Shown here: piece after piece, positions 34,663 to 42,866 of the stretch
Numbering within the stretch: position 1 is the stretch's first letter
Layout of the letters: each line of letters starts with the position of its first letter
Assembly: GCA_041838515.1 (NCBI GenBank)
Contig: JBGYPP010000029.1
Span: forward strand, 1-56,472
Length of the DNA stretch: 56,472 bases
DNA from: JBGYPP01 sp041838515
GTDB taxonomy: Bacteria > Bacillota > Clostridia > Lachnospirales > Lachnospiraceae
Direction of reading: 5' to 3'
Position numbers and translations under genes: made by a program
Notes under the pieces: generated by a model
Told to the model about the DNA's origin: nothing
The model's database searches: none
What the model saw: only the letters and a program-made list of their open reading frames with translations

Positions 34663-35265
34663 ATGGAAGCGGTGGAGTTTTACGGACCTTATCTGGCCCA
34701 GCTGGAGGGGGCTATGGAGGCGGCCAGGCGCAGGCTGGAATCCTATGGCCAGAGCTATGCGCAGAGCGAATCCTTGCACAGCATAGTGTATATCAAATCC
34801 CGGCTGAAAAGTCCCGGCAGCATTATGGCCAAATTGGAGCAAAGGGGCCTGCCTGCTACGGCTGAGGCCGCGCTGGAGCATTTGGGGGATACCATAGGAC
34901 TGCGGGCTGTCTGCGCGTACACGGACGATGTCTATGCCCTGGCCCAGTGGATAGAGGCTCAGGAGTTGTGGACTCTGGTCAAGAAAAAGGATTATATATC
35001 CCGACCCAAACCCAATGGATATAGAAGCCTGCATCTGCTCCTGGAGATGCGGGGAGGGGATTGGGAAGGGCTGCGCCTGGAGATACAGCTGCGTACCATG
35101 GCCATAGATTTTTGGGCCACACTGGAACATGGCATACGGTACAAGCATCAGGTGGCTTATGAGAAAACCATAGGCCGGGAGCTGAAGCGCTGTGCGGATG
35201 AGATTGCCTCCCTGGATCTGTCCATGCAGGCCATAAGGGATTTTTTGCGAGAAGAAAGGGCCTAG
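34663..35265 (+). CDS. Small RelA/SpoT-type nucleotidyltransferase (alarmone synthetase-like)
   Basis: This 200-residue single-domain protein resembles YjbM/YwaC small alarmone synthetases. It shows KSRLKSPGSIMAKLEQRG, DTIGLRAVCAYTDDVY, RPKPNGYRSLHLLL (the GTP-binding G-Y-R-S) and EIQLRTMAIDFWATLEHGIRYK. No hydrolase, TGS or ACT domain is present. It would make (p)ppGpp without ribosome control. ATG 34663 follows TTAGGAG and is nine bases after the kinase, so it is in the two-component transcript. Confidence 0.92.
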   Translation: MEAVEFYGPYLAQLEGAMEAARRRLESYGQSYAQSESLHSIVYIKSRLKSPGSIMAKLEQRGLPATAEAALEHLGDTIGLRAVCAYTDDVYALAQWIEAQELWTLVKKKDYISRPKPNGYRSLHLLLEMRGGDWEGLRLEIQLRTMAIDFWATLEHGIRYKHQVAYEKTIGRELKRCADEIASLDLSMQAIRDFLREERA

Positions 35266-35293
35266 AGGCGGGTGTTGCGCCTCCAGGCCCTTT
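35255..35293. terminator. Strong bidirectional hairpin between convergent genes
   Basis: AAAGGGCCT-a-GAGGCG pairs with CGCCTC-c-AGGCCCTTT across a 7-base loop. It overlaps the stop of the alarmone synthetase gene and ends seven bases before the flavodoxin gene's end. It likely terminates both. Confidence 0.7.
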
Positions 35294-35299
35294 GGCTGT

Positions 35300-35722
35300 C
35301 TATGCCAACGCCCTTCCCATGGACTGCAATTCAGCTGCCACGTCCCCTTCCGGAGCGCCCTGGCAGATGATTCCGTCCTGAACCAGGTAGAGCCCGTGTT
35401 CCCTGCACAGGGCAGCCCAGTCCTCCATCCATTCCCCATTGCCCCATCCGTAAGAGCCGAAAAGAGCGCAGGTCTTGTCCTTTAACGAGGGGAGAAGAGA
35501 GTGGAACAGGGGTTCAAATTCCGTTTCCTCCAGTTGTTCAGCGCCCATAGAGGGGCAACCAAAGGCAAAATGGTCAAAATTTCCAAGCTGATCGGGGGCA
35601 AAGCTGTCGCAGGCGAATACCTGGGCCTCCCCACCGGCTGCCTGTACGCCCTGGGCCACCAGTTCGGCCATAGCGGCGGTATTGCCAGTTCCGCTCCAAT
35701 AGATAATGGCTACTTTCTTCAT
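35300..35722 (-). CDS. Flavodoxin
   Basis: This 140-residue protein has the FMN phosphate loop WSGTGNT (about 9-15), FGCPSMGAE and FGSYGWGNGEWMEDW, the last being the FMN-ring loop of short-chain flavodoxins. It carries electrons and often replaces ferredoxin when iron is scarce. ATG 35722 follows GGAGG by eight bases; GTG 35728 is an alternative. It lies 53 bases after DUF2325 on the same strand, behind the GTTAG palindromes. Confidence 0.95.
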   Translation of the reverse strand: MKKVAIIYWSGTGNTAAMAELVAQGVQAAGGEAQVFACDSFAPDQLGNFDHFAFGCPSMGAEQLEETEFEPLFHSLLPSLKDKTCALFGSYGWGNGEWMEDWAALCREHGLYLVQDGIICQGAPEGDVAAELQSMGRALA

Positions 35723-35775
35723 AATCACATCCTCCTTGCGATTCTACCCCTGGCTATGCAGGCAGTAAGCATAAA

Positions 35776-36051
35776 CTAACAGGCGGCCAAAATATCGTGC
35801 AAAGCGTGCAGGCTGCTGGAGTGGCTGCGAGCCACATGGGCATTGCAACGCTTGGCCTCAGAGATGGCGCTGAGCACCATTTTGTGGGAAACCGTGCCGG
35901 TGAACAGGATGATCAAATCCGGCTGGCCTATCTTGCGGGCCATGGATGCCTCCAGCTGGGTGAATACCTTGGCCTTGTGTCCATAGCTCTCGCAGGCCTC
36001 TTGGTAGCGGCGTTTCATGCGGTCGTTGCCGCCTATGATGACCACGCTCAT
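35776..36051 (-). CDS. DUF2325 domain protein
   Basis: This 91-residue protein is a single DUF2325 domain: VVIIGGNDRMKRRYQEACES at the start, DLIILFTGTVSHKM in the middle and ARSHSSSLHALHDIL near the end. The conserved N, D, S and H residues suggest a small-ligand or metal site; no function is established. ATG 36051 follows GGGAGG. Its leader carries a terminator hairpin flanked by two palindromes. Confidence 0.88.
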   Translation of the reverse strand: MSVVIIGGNDRMKRRYQEACESYGHKAKVFTQLEASMARKIGQPDLIILFTGTVSHKMVLSAISEAKRCNAHVARSHSSSLHALHDILAAC

Positions 36052-36081
36052 CTCATCCTCCCTTGACAAAAGGGCCGCAAA

Positions 36082-36099
36082 GGTTAGGTGGTGCTAACC
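36082..36099. promoter_or_regulatory. Palindromic operator-like site A (GTTAG-n6-CTAAC type)
   Basis: GGTTAG-GTGGTG-CTAACC has perfect 6-bp arms. It lies about 30 bases before the DUF2325 start, downstream of the terminator hairpin. It resembles DtxR/MntR-family metal-repressor boxes. Confidence 0.6.
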
Positions 36100-36107
36100 A
36101 GCAGCGC

Positions 36108-36129
36108 AAAAAACTGCCCTTTTCAGGGC
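36108..36129 (-). terminator. Attenuator-like terminator in the DUF2325 leader
   Basis: On the minus strand GCCCT-GAAA-AGGGC is followed by AG and six T residues. It lies inside the leader between the predicted promoter and the gene, so it may limit read-through. Confidence 0.65.
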
Positions 36130-36137
36130 GCACAATA

Positions 36138-36153
36138 GTTAGCTAGAACTAAC
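36138..36153. promoter_or_regulatory. Palindromic operator-like site B (GTTAG-n6-CTAAC)
   Basis: GTTAG-CTAGAA-CTAAC lies just downstream of the predicted -10 box. Its centre is exactly 55 bp from that of site A. Confidence 0.6.
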
Positions 36154-36162
36154 AATGTATGC

Positions 36163-36191
36163 AGATTACCATATGCTTCCCCGCTTGTCAA
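36163..36191 (-). promoter_or_regulatory. Promoter of DUF2325-flavodoxin
   Basis: On the minus strand TTGACA (36191-36186) and TAATCT (36168-36163) are separated by 17 bp. The predicted start falls at site B. Confidence 0.65.
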
Positions 36192-36202
36192 GCGCAGGAA
36201 CA

Positions 36203-36233
36203 CAAAAAAACGGACCGCCTTTAAGACGGTCCG
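36203..36233 (-). terminator. Terminator-like hairpin upstream of the DUF2325 promoter
   Basis: CGGACCG and CGGTCCG form a 7-bp stem, with a T-tract of seven on the minus strand (36210-36204). It would stop antisense transcription from the glycan genes on its right. A second inverted repeat, AGGGGAAGG and CCTTCCCCT, follows at about 36236-36258. I saw no clear promoter for the gene at 36364, apart from TATACT at 36333-36338. Confidence 0.6.
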
Positions 36234-36363
36234 CCAGGGGAAGGGGGGGCCTTCCCCTGCCAAAAAGGATAATTAAAAGGCTGGGATTTGTCAAGTCGCC
36301 GGCGGCTATACCTTTGGCGGCAAATATGCTACTATACTATGGAGAAAAATCTTAGGAGGCGGT

Positions 36364-37812
36364 ATGGTCAGACTGGATCATGAGAGAGCGGAGGAATGGC
36401 TTTGGCGCGTGCTGCCCCTTGCGGGCCTGCTTCTCTGGGGCGTATTCTCCATAACAGACAATCTCTGGTATGACGAGGCATATTCCTATGCCATGGTATC
36501 CCAGAGCTGGAATCGGTTGGTCTATATCACGGCTGTGGATGACCACTCTCCCTTTTATTATTTTTTGCTAAAATGCGTATATCATCTGGGCGGCGGGGCT
36601 ATATGGCCCTTAAAGGTCTTTTCCCTGTCCATGATGCTCGCCTATCTGCTGTTGGGCAAAATCTATGTGCGCGCCCTTTTTGGCCGGAGGGTATCTGTAG
36701 CCTTTTGCGGCCTGTCCCTGGTTATGCCGCTGATGAGCGTACAGGCAGGCAATGTGCGTATGTATGCCATGGCCCTATTCCTGGCCACAGCCATGCACCT
36801 GCTGATATGGGATATATGGAGCCGGGGGGGCACTGGCCGGAAGTGGCTGTGGCTCTTTTTGAGTACGCTGGGTGTGGTATACTCCCATACCTTTGCCATG
36901 ATGATAGCCTTTTTCGCCCATGTCCTCTTTCTGTTGGCCATATGGAGGCGGGGGCGCAAGGAGCTATGGAGGCCCTTTTGGCGGGAAGGCCTGGCCGTGG
37001 CCCTGCTCTTCTCCCCCTGGCTGGCGGTGACTGTGCGGCAGCTGGCCCTGCGGGTGGCCAACGATTCCGGAGCCAGGGCCATGGAGGCGGCGCCCAGCAT
37101 TTATACCTTTGTGGATTATGCGAAGGAGTGGTTTTCCGCCATAGAAACGCCCATAGGCTTAGTTCTCTACGGAGGCATGGCCCTGGCTCTGGTTTGGGCA
37201 TATTGGTCCGTGGATGCCATGCGCCGGGAGTCCATGCCAGCGCCGGCGCTGGGGCTGTTGCCCCTGGCGTTGACTGCCGCCGTGGGCATAGGCGTATCCG
37301 TCTATGTCAATCCGGTATTTCTGGCCAGATATGTCTTTCCCGCCATGGGTATGTGGGTTCTGTTTTTGGCATATGGCCTGGCCCATATGCGGCTGCGGCC
37401 GGCGGCGCTGAGCCTGGCGATGGCTCTGGGCATTTTTATTTTACAGTATGCATCGGAGCTGCGGTTGGAATATGACAGTGGATTGCAGATCTACAAGGAT
37501 TTTGTAGACAGCCAGGTGGAGGCGGCGGACAGCATAGCCGCCGGAGGGGAGCACAGTGTCTTTCTCAGCGTATACTATCCCGAGAAAGCATATTTCCTCT
37601 ATGGGTACAAGCTCTATTCCCTGCCCTTTCCAAACACCGAGGCCCTGACCCAGTGGGGGCAGGTGGAGGAGAGGGGCGGCAGGCTTTGGTTTTTGGGCCT
37701 CAAGGGCCAGGAACCTTATCAATATGCCGAGAGGTATGATTACCGACCCGTGCTGGAATTTTCCCATATGTACTATGATTTTGTGGTATTTGCGCTGGAG
37801 CGCAGGCAGTAG
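36364..37812 (+). CDS. GT39-family (ArnT/PMT-like) glycosyltransferase
   Basis: This 482-residue membrane protein has about ten helices. Loop 1 contains NLWYDEAYSYAMVSQS, the D-E motif of GT39 enzymes, and loop 2 has DDHSPFYYFLLK, also typical. Such enzymes move sugars from polyprenyl-phosphate carriers to acceptors outside the membrane. A soluble C-terminal part of about 90 residues follows the last helix. AGGAGG precedes ATG 36364. Ten bases separate it from the second GtrII paralogue. Confidence 0.87.
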   Translation: MVRLDHERAEEWLWRVLPLAGLLLWGVFSITDNLWYDEAYSYAMVSQSWNRLVYITAVDDHSPFYYFLLKCVYHLGGGAIWPLKVFSLSMMLAYLLLGKIYVRALFGRRVSVAFCGLSLVMPLMSVQAGNVRMYAMALFLATAMHLLIWDIWSRGGTGRKWLWLFLSTLGVVYSHTFAMMIAFFAHVLFLLAIWRRGRKELWRPFWREGLAVALLFSPWLAVTVRQLALRVANDSGARAMEAAPSIYTFVDYAKEWFSAIETPIGLVLYGGMALALVWAYWSVDAMRRESMPAPALGLLPLALTAAVGIGVSVYVNPVFLARYVFPAMGMWVLFLAYGLAHMRLRPAALSLAMALGIFILQYASELRLEYDSGLQIYKDFVDSQVEAADSIAAGGEHSVFLSVYYPEKAYFLYGYKLYSLPFPNTEALTQWGQVEERGGRLWFLGLKGQEPYQYAERYDYRPVLEFSHMYYDFVVFALERRQ

Positions 37813-37821
37813 GAGGAGATC

Positions 37822-39510
37822 ATGCTGGACAATTACCGTTCCAGAATAAAAGATTTCAAATATTTGTGGTTGGAGAGTCGGGCCTGGCTGCTTATGGCAC
37901 TGGTACTGCTGATGGCCTATGGCTATCTGCTGAGCCATGAAACCGTGGGCATAGACGATACGCCCTATGGCCTGTATTTTCAGGATGGCCTGGCCGTGGT
38001 AGTGGGCCGCTGGGTGGTTTATTTGTTGAATAAGCTGCTTCCGGTGGCGGAATTTGCCGGTTTTCTCCCAGATCTGCTGGGCGTGGCCGCGCTGGGACTG
38101 GGTTCCATGGTCTATGTCCTGCCCTTTTACCGCCAGCAGGGGGGCCGGGCGCGCCGGTCTTATGTCCTCTTTGCCTGTATATTGGCCACCCAGCCTCTCT
38201 GGAGCGAGGTATTGACGTATTATCTGCACAATGGCGTGGGTCTGGGTCTGCTCTTTGGCGGCCTGGCGCTGTGTAAAACCCAGGATATGTGGGATCTGCC
38301 CATCCGGTTGGGTCGGGCAGGGCATCTGGCCGTGGGAGAGCATTTGGCCCAGGCGGCGATTTGGCTGACTCTGTCCATAGGCTGCTATGAATCTTTTATG
38401 ATAGTATACCTGGTGGGCGGCGTATTCCTGCTGCTGGCCGGCCGCATACAGGGGCAAGGCGCCGCCGCAGATATGTGGAAACCCCTGGGGCGCTTGGCTC
38501 TGGCCGGCCTCACTGCCGGGGCTGCCATGTTGGGCCGTATGGCAGCGGTATGGATATGCATGACCGCGTTTCATCTGGAGCCCATGAAAGAGCTGGCTAG
38601 AAACCGCAGTTTGACGGAGGTGGGGGGCTGGCTGGGGCGGTCGGATGCGGCCTCCCATCTGGTCATGCTGGTCAAGCGCCATTTGCTGCTCTATGGCATC
38701 TTTGGCCTGGCCTATCAGCCCATAGCGCTGTATGTGGCCGCCTCTTTGCTGGCGCTGGCGGCGGCAGTCTGGCTGTCCTGGAGGAATAAGGATCTGTGGA
38801 TGCTGCCCTTGCTTCTCCTGGCCTTGGGGATTTCCCATAGCTTGCTAGTGGTAGGCCAGGTAATATTGTACCGCTCTGCCCAATTCGTTCCTCTGTGGAC
38901 GGCCTTTGGCTTCTGGCTGGGCTGGCAGGCCTGTTCCCGTGCATTGGAGAGGAGGCGGGCGCTGTATAGGGGGATGCGCCGCCTGGCAGTCCTGGCCGTG
39001 GCGCTGTTGCTGTTGGCCCAGGCCTTAGAGATGAATAAGTGGTTTTATGTGGATTACCAAAAATACCAGGCGGCCATATCTACCATGGACTGGGTGGATC
39101 ATCATCTGTCCCAGCAGGGCTGGTCTGGCCGGCCTGTGGTCTTTACAGGCAGTTACCGCATACCCGTATCTCTGCTGAAAAACACCTATGTGGAGTATAA
39201 CACGCCTTTGTTCTACCGCCTACAAAGGCTGTCGGCCTGGGTAGATCCCCATGTGCTTGAGAAGTATTACAGGCCGGAGGGGGTGTGGGTGGCCCAGACC
39301 CCGGCGCTGTCTGTGATTGAATGGGGCAAGTACGCCTTTGAGAGCAATGCAGAGCTGGCCAAATTTGCCTCCATGCATGGCTGGACCCTCCGACCCTGGA
39401 CGGAAGTGGAATGGTATGCAAAGGCGGAGGCGCTTTCCCAGGGACTGCCCTCCTTCCCTAGCCCAGGCTCTGTGGTGGATGGGGGTGAATACGTCATAGT
39501 GCATTTTTAG
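37822..39510 (+). CDS. GtrII-type membrane glucosyltransferase (copy 2)
   Basis: This 562-residue protein has about ten helices and a GtrII-like first loop (TVGIDDTPYGLYFQDG, then GRW), closer to the family signature than copy 1 at 21315. Weak resemblance in layout, and a shared C-terminal domain of about 120 residues, suggest paralogues. It probably uses a polyprenyl-phosphate sugar made by the GtrB at 22903 or a homologue elsewhere. AGGAGG precedes the ATG. Confidence 0.82.
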   Translation: MLDNYRSRIKDFKYLWLESRAWLLMALVLLMAYGYLLSHETVGIDDTPYGLYFQDGLAVVVGRWVVYLLNKLLPVAEFAGFLPDLLGVAALGLGSMVYVLPFYRQQGGRARRSYVLFACILATQPLWSEVLTYYLHNGVGLGLLFGGLALCKTQDMWDLPIRLGRAGHLAVGEHLAQAAIWLTLSIGCYESFMIVYLVGGVFLLLAGRIQGQGAAADMWKPLGRLALAGLTAGAAMLGRMAAVWICMTAFHLEPMKELARNRSLTEVGGWLGRSDAASHLVMLVKRHLLLYGIFGLAYQPIALYVAASLLALAAAVWLSWRNKDLWMLPLLLLALGISHSLLVVGQVILYRSAQFVPLWTAFGFWLGWQACSRALERRRALYRGMRRLAVLAVALLLLAQALEMNKWFYVDYQKYQAAISTMDWVDHHLSQQGWSGRPVVFTGSYRIPVSLLKNTYVEYNTPLFYRLQRLSAWVDPHVLEKYYRPEGVWVAQTPALSVIEWGKYAFESNAELAKFASMHGWTLRPWTEVEWYAKAEALSQGLPSFPSPGSVVDGGEYVIVHF

Positions 39511-39519
39511 GAGGAGCAA

Positions 39520-40590
39520 ATGGCGGCGGAGAGGATTTATATTTGCCATACGTTTTATCATGTGTACATATCCCATCTCAAGGAACTGGCCTTGGAGGAC
39601 AGGGCCGGCGGCGCGGATATTATGCTCAGTTCCATGTCCACGGACTTTGGCCAACTGGGCAGCCGCATCGAAAAAGAATATTTGTTTGAAAAAGTTATAG
39701 CCTTTGATGAGAAGCGAGAGGATTTTTTTCCGGAGTTGGCGCCTCTGCGCAGGCCGGGCGGTGGATTTTTGGGCCATCTGTGGAAACGTATGCGCTTTAC
39801 CAGGGAGTATGCCCGGTTGGAGGCGCCCTATGTGCCGGTGGATCTGCGGGCCTACAAGCAGGTCTATGTGTTCTGCGACTCCGATCCCATAGGATATTAT
39901 CTGAACCAAAACCGTATCTATTACCACGCGCTAGAGGACGGGCTGGACTGTCTGGTCCATTTGGATGCGGCCAGGTATGACAACAGGGGACATTTTTGGC
40001 TCAAGGCCTTTCTCTCCAAATATCTGAATTTGCTCTTTGTGCAGAATGGCTATGGCAGGTACTGCCTGGATATGGAGGTCAATTCCATAGGGGCGATCAG
40101 CCATGCCTGCAAATATTATAAGGAAGTACCCCGCAGACCTCTGGAGCAGAGGCTTGGCAGGGAGGAGAGGGAACTGCTGCTTCGTGTGTTTGTAGAGGAT
40201 CAGGCGGCGCTGGAGGACTTGCTTCGGCAGGAGCAAGGGGAGGAGAGGCGCATACTGATATTGACGGAGCCGCTGTGTGATCTGGACACCCGCAGGCGAA
40301 TTTTTGGGGATTTGATAGAGGCTTATGCTGCCGAGGGCAGGGTCTTTCTAAAAGGGCATCCCCGAGATGCATTGGATTACCGGCAGGCTTTTCCCCATAT
40401 ACCCCAGATACCCTCGGCAGTGCCTATGGAGGTGTTGAATTTGCTGCCGGGCTGCAGCTTCCACAAGGCGGTGGGCGTGCTGACGCAGATGGGAGGCATA
40501 GGCTTTGCCAGAGAGGTATGTTATCTGGGCGCAGATTTCCTGGATAAATATGAGGAACCATCCATACATAGGCAAAATGAATATATTTGA
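39520..40590 (+). CDS. GT52-like (lipooligosaccharide sialyltransferase-type) glycosyltransferase
   Basis: This 356-residue soluble protein opens with IYICHTFYHVYISHLKEL, a pattern of GT52 enzymes in which the first strand precedes the acceptor site. The donor site is suggested by LTEPLCDL and VFLKGHPRDALDY, where the K-G-H-P motif is shared with GT52 and polysialyltransferase-type GT-B folds. No helix or signal is present. The sugar transferred cannot be told; no neuA/neuB genes are visible. AGGAG precedes the ATG. Confidence 0.75.
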   Translation: MAAERIYICHTFYHVYISHLKELALEDRAGGADIMLSSMSTDFGQLGSRIEKEYLFEKVIAFDEKREDFFPELAPLRRPGGGFLGHLWKRMRFTREYARLEAPYVPVDLRAYKQVYVFCDSDPIGYYLNQNRIYYHALEDGLDCLVHLDAARYDNRGHFWLKAFLSKYLNLLFVQNGYGRYCLDMEVNSIGAISHACKYYKEVPRRPLEQRLGREERELLLRVFVEDQAALEDLLRQEQGEERRILILTEPLCDLDTRRRIFGDLIEAYAAEGRVFLKGHPRDALDYRQAFPHIPQIPSAVPMEVLNLLPGCSFHKAVGVLTQMGGIGFAREVCYLGADFLDKYEEPSIHRQNEYI

Positions 40591-40622
40591 AAAATCCTGG
40601 GCAAATTATTTGTGAAATTTGC

Positions 40623-40651
40623 TTGAAATTTTGGGGTAGAATTGATATGAT
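40623..40651 (+). promoter_or_regulatory. Promoter of the alcohol dehydrogenase
   Basis: TTGAAA (40623-40628) and TATGAT (40646-40651) are separated by 17 bp. The 140-bp gap before the gene is AT-rich around it and holds nothing else clear. Confidence 0.65.
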
Positions 40652-40730
40652 ACAAGAGTAAAGCTCTGGCGGTTGGGAGGCAGATCCCACGGCCGGTAAA
40701 CACAGTTTCTGGAAAAGGAGGTTGGTTGCA

Positions 40731-41786
40731 ATGAAAGGTTTTGCGATGCTTCGTATAGGCGAAACGGGCTGGATAGAGAAGGAGCGCCCGGTTTGCGGTC
40801 CTACCGACGCCATTATTCGGCCTTTGGCGCTTTCCCCCTGTACTTCGGATGTACACACTGTATGGGCGGGAGCCATAGGCGAGAGGAACAATATGATCCT
40901 GGGGCATGAGGGCTGCGGCGTTGTGGAGGAAGTAGGCTCTCTGGTAAAGGATTTCAAGCCAGGCGACAGGATCATGGTGGCCGCCATCACCCCGGACTGG
41001 GGTTCTGTGGAGGCTCAGGCCGGATATCCCATGCACTCCGGCGGCATGCTTTCCGGCTGGAAGTTCTCCAACTTTAAGGATGGCGTGTTCGGCGAGTATT
41101 TCCATGTAAATGATGCGGACGCCAACCTGGCACATCTGCCGGATTCCATCACCCCTGAAGAGGCCTGCATGCTCTCGGATATGGTTCCCACCGGCTTCCA
41201 CGGAGCAGAGCTGGCGGACATACAGTTCGGCGATACCGTTCTGGTGGTGGGCATAGGTCCTGTGGGATTGATGTCTGTGGCTGGAGCGGCGCTGCGCGGA
41301 GCCTCCAGGATTCTGGCCGTAGGCACCAGGCAGGTTTGCAGGGATGCGGCCAAGCTCTATGGCGCAACGGATTTTATAGGTTACAAGGATGGCTCCATAG
41401 ACAAGCAGGTGCTGGAGCTGACCGGCGGCAAGGGAGTGGACAAGGCTATAGTGGCCGGCGGCGGTGTGGAAACTTTTGAAGAGGTGATTAAGTGCCTCAA
41501 GCCCGGCGGCAAGATAGGCAATGTCAATTACCTGGGCGAGGGGACCTATGTGAATATACCCAGGGCCGAGTGGGGCGTGGGCATGGGGCACAAGATGATC
41601 GTGGGCGGACTGATGCCCGGCGGCCGTTTGCGGTTGGAGAAGCTTTCCAGTCTGCTGGTGTGCGGTAAGCTGGACGTAAAACCCCTGCTGACCCACAGGT
41701 TCAAGGGCTTTGAGCATGTAGAGGATGCTTTGATGCTTATGAAAGACAAGCCCGCCGATCTGATCAAGCCGGTGGTTACCATCTAG
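40731..41786 (+). CDS. adh: NADP-dependent secondary alcohol dehydrogenase (zinc type)
   Basis: This 351-residue enzyme interconverts secondary alcohols and ketones, for example 2-propanol and acetone. It follows the Clostridium beijerinckii enzyme closely from memory: MKGFAML, SPCTSD and the catalytic zinc ligands C37, H59 and D150 (with E60), at the same positions. The Rossmann motif is GIGPVG. G198, R200 and Y218, known to favour NADP, are kept, with Thr at 199. The structural zinc lobe is absent, as in that subfamily. ATG 40731 follows AAGGAGG. A GTPase/metallochaperone gene follows. Confidence 0.96.
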   Translation: MKGFAMLRIGETGWIEKERPVCGPTDAIIRPLALSPCTSDVHTVWAGAIGERNNMILGHEGCGVVEEVGSLVKDFKPGDRIMVAAITPDWGSVEAQAGYPMHSGGMLSGWKFSNFKDGVFGEYFHVNDADANLAHLPDSITPEEACMLSDMVPTGFHGAELADIQFGDTVLVVGIGPVGLMSVAGAALRGASRILAVGTRQVCRDAAKLYGATDFIGYKDGSIDKQVLELTGGKGVDKAIVAGGGVETFEEVIKCLKPGGKIGNVNYLGEGTYVNIPRAEWGVGMGHKMIVGGLMPGGRLRLEKLSSLLVCGKLDVKPLLTHRFKGFEHVEDALMLMKDKPADLIKPVVTI

Positions 41787-41830
41787 TTAGGGGCTGCACA
41801 AACGCCTTTCATACAGACATAGCGTATTTG

Positions 41831-41868
41831 GCTGCCACAAAGCAGGGGCCTCCCCGCCTTGTGGCAGC
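41831..41868 (+). terminator. Terminator-like hairpin after adh
   Basis: GCTGCCACAA (41831-41840) pairs with TTGTGGCAGC (41859-41868), and an inner GGGG/CCCC stem is possible. The tail TTTCTTG is short. Confidence 0.6.
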
Positions 41869-41915
41869 TTTCTTGCAGGTGGGCCTCTCCTGTATATGGC
41901 CATTGGAGGAAATAT

Positions 41916-42857
41916 ATGAAAATTCTGATGATTTCTGGATTTTTGGGAGCGGGCAAGACCACCTTTATCCAAAAGATGGCCGAAATGACAGGGCGGCAGT
42001 TTGTGATTGTGGAGAATGAGTTTGGCAAGCTGGGCGTGGACGGCAGGCTTCTGGAGTCTGGCGCCAGGAATGGGAATATGCAGGTCTGGGAATTGTCCGA
42101 GGGCTGCATATGCTGCTCCCTCAATCTGGATTTTACCCATTCCGTGCTGACCATAGCCAATTCCCTGAACCCGGATTATCTGATTGTAGAACCCAGTGGC
42201 GTGGCCTTGCCGGGCAATATCATAGCGCAGCTGCGCAAGGTGGTCTATGGACAGATAGGCTTGCTGGCGCCCATCAGCCTGGTGGATGCCAAAAACTACC
42301 GGAACAGCCGCCGGGATTTCGGCGAGTACTTCTCCAATCAACTGTATACGGCGGGTATGGTGGCTCTGAGCAAATCTGAGGGGCTGAGCGCCCAGGAGTA
42401 TCAGGCCATATTGGATGACCTGCATTTGCCTGAGGGGATACAAGCGCCCCTGGGCCATTACAGCGGCTGGGATCCTGCCGTTTGGCAACAGCTGCTGCAC
42501 AGGGAGCTGCTGATAGAGGGCAGGGGGGAGGATATGCGGCTGGCCATAGTCCAGCATACGGTACCCCAGGAGCAGTACCTGGAAAATATCAGCTTTGACA
42601 GTCTGTGTATGCCCAATGCCCAGTGTCTGGCCCATGCTCTGGAGTGGCTGATCCGAGGCGCCTATGGGAAGGTGGTGCGGGCCAAGGGTTTCTTTCCAGC
42701 CGGCCGGGAGTCCCTGCGCTTTGACCTGGTGGAGGGGGAGTATATGATCAGCGGCATAGAGGAGGCACAGCAGACCTCGGTGGTGGTCATAGGTCAGCAT
42801 TTGGACAGAGAAGGCTTGGCATGGCTCTTTGGACAGGCTTACGCCCGGAAAGGCTAG
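41916..42857 (+). CDS. CobW/COG0523 family GTPase (metallochaperone-like)
   Basis: This 313-residue protein has the P-loop GFLGAGKTT (8-16), the switch motif ENEFG (33-37) and the metal-binding C-I-C-C (64-67) of G3E GTPases. A CobW C-terminal-like domain follows from about residue 220. These proteins deliver zinc, cobalt or other metals to target enzymes. The zinc-dependent Adh next door is a possible client, though an apparent terminator separates the two. ATG 41916 follows TTGGAGGA. Confidence 0.92.
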   Translation: MKILMISGFLGAGKTTFIQKMAEMTGRQFVIVENEFGKLGVDGRLLESGARNGNMQVWELSEGCICCSLNLDFTHSVLTIANSLNPDYLIVEPSGVALPGNIIAQLRKVVYGQIGLLAPISLVDAKNYRNSRRDFGEYFSNQLYTAGMVALSKSEGLSAQEYQAILDDLHLPEGIQAPLGHYSGWDPAVWQQLLHRELLIEGRGEDMRLAIVQHTVPQEQYLENISFDSLCMPNAQCLAHALEWLIRGAYGKVVRAKGFFPAGRESLRFDLVEGEYMISGIEEAQQTSVVVIGQHLDREGLAWLFGQAYARKG

Positions 42858-42866
42858 GATAGGCAT

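Noticed and set aside
36236..36258. G/C-rich inverted repeat (AGGGGAAGG/CCTTCCCCT) as a plus-strand terminator.
   Set aside because: It lacks a T-tract on either strand, and no gene on the plus strand ends just before it.
37441..38838. Long open frames on the strand opposite real genes, such as 37441-38838, 47451-48851, 5127-6401 and 54139-55026.
   Set aside because: They lie opposite well-recognised genes, encode low-complexity His/Gln/Pro-rich sequence and lack ribosome sites. The codon bias of the real genes explains the lack of stops.
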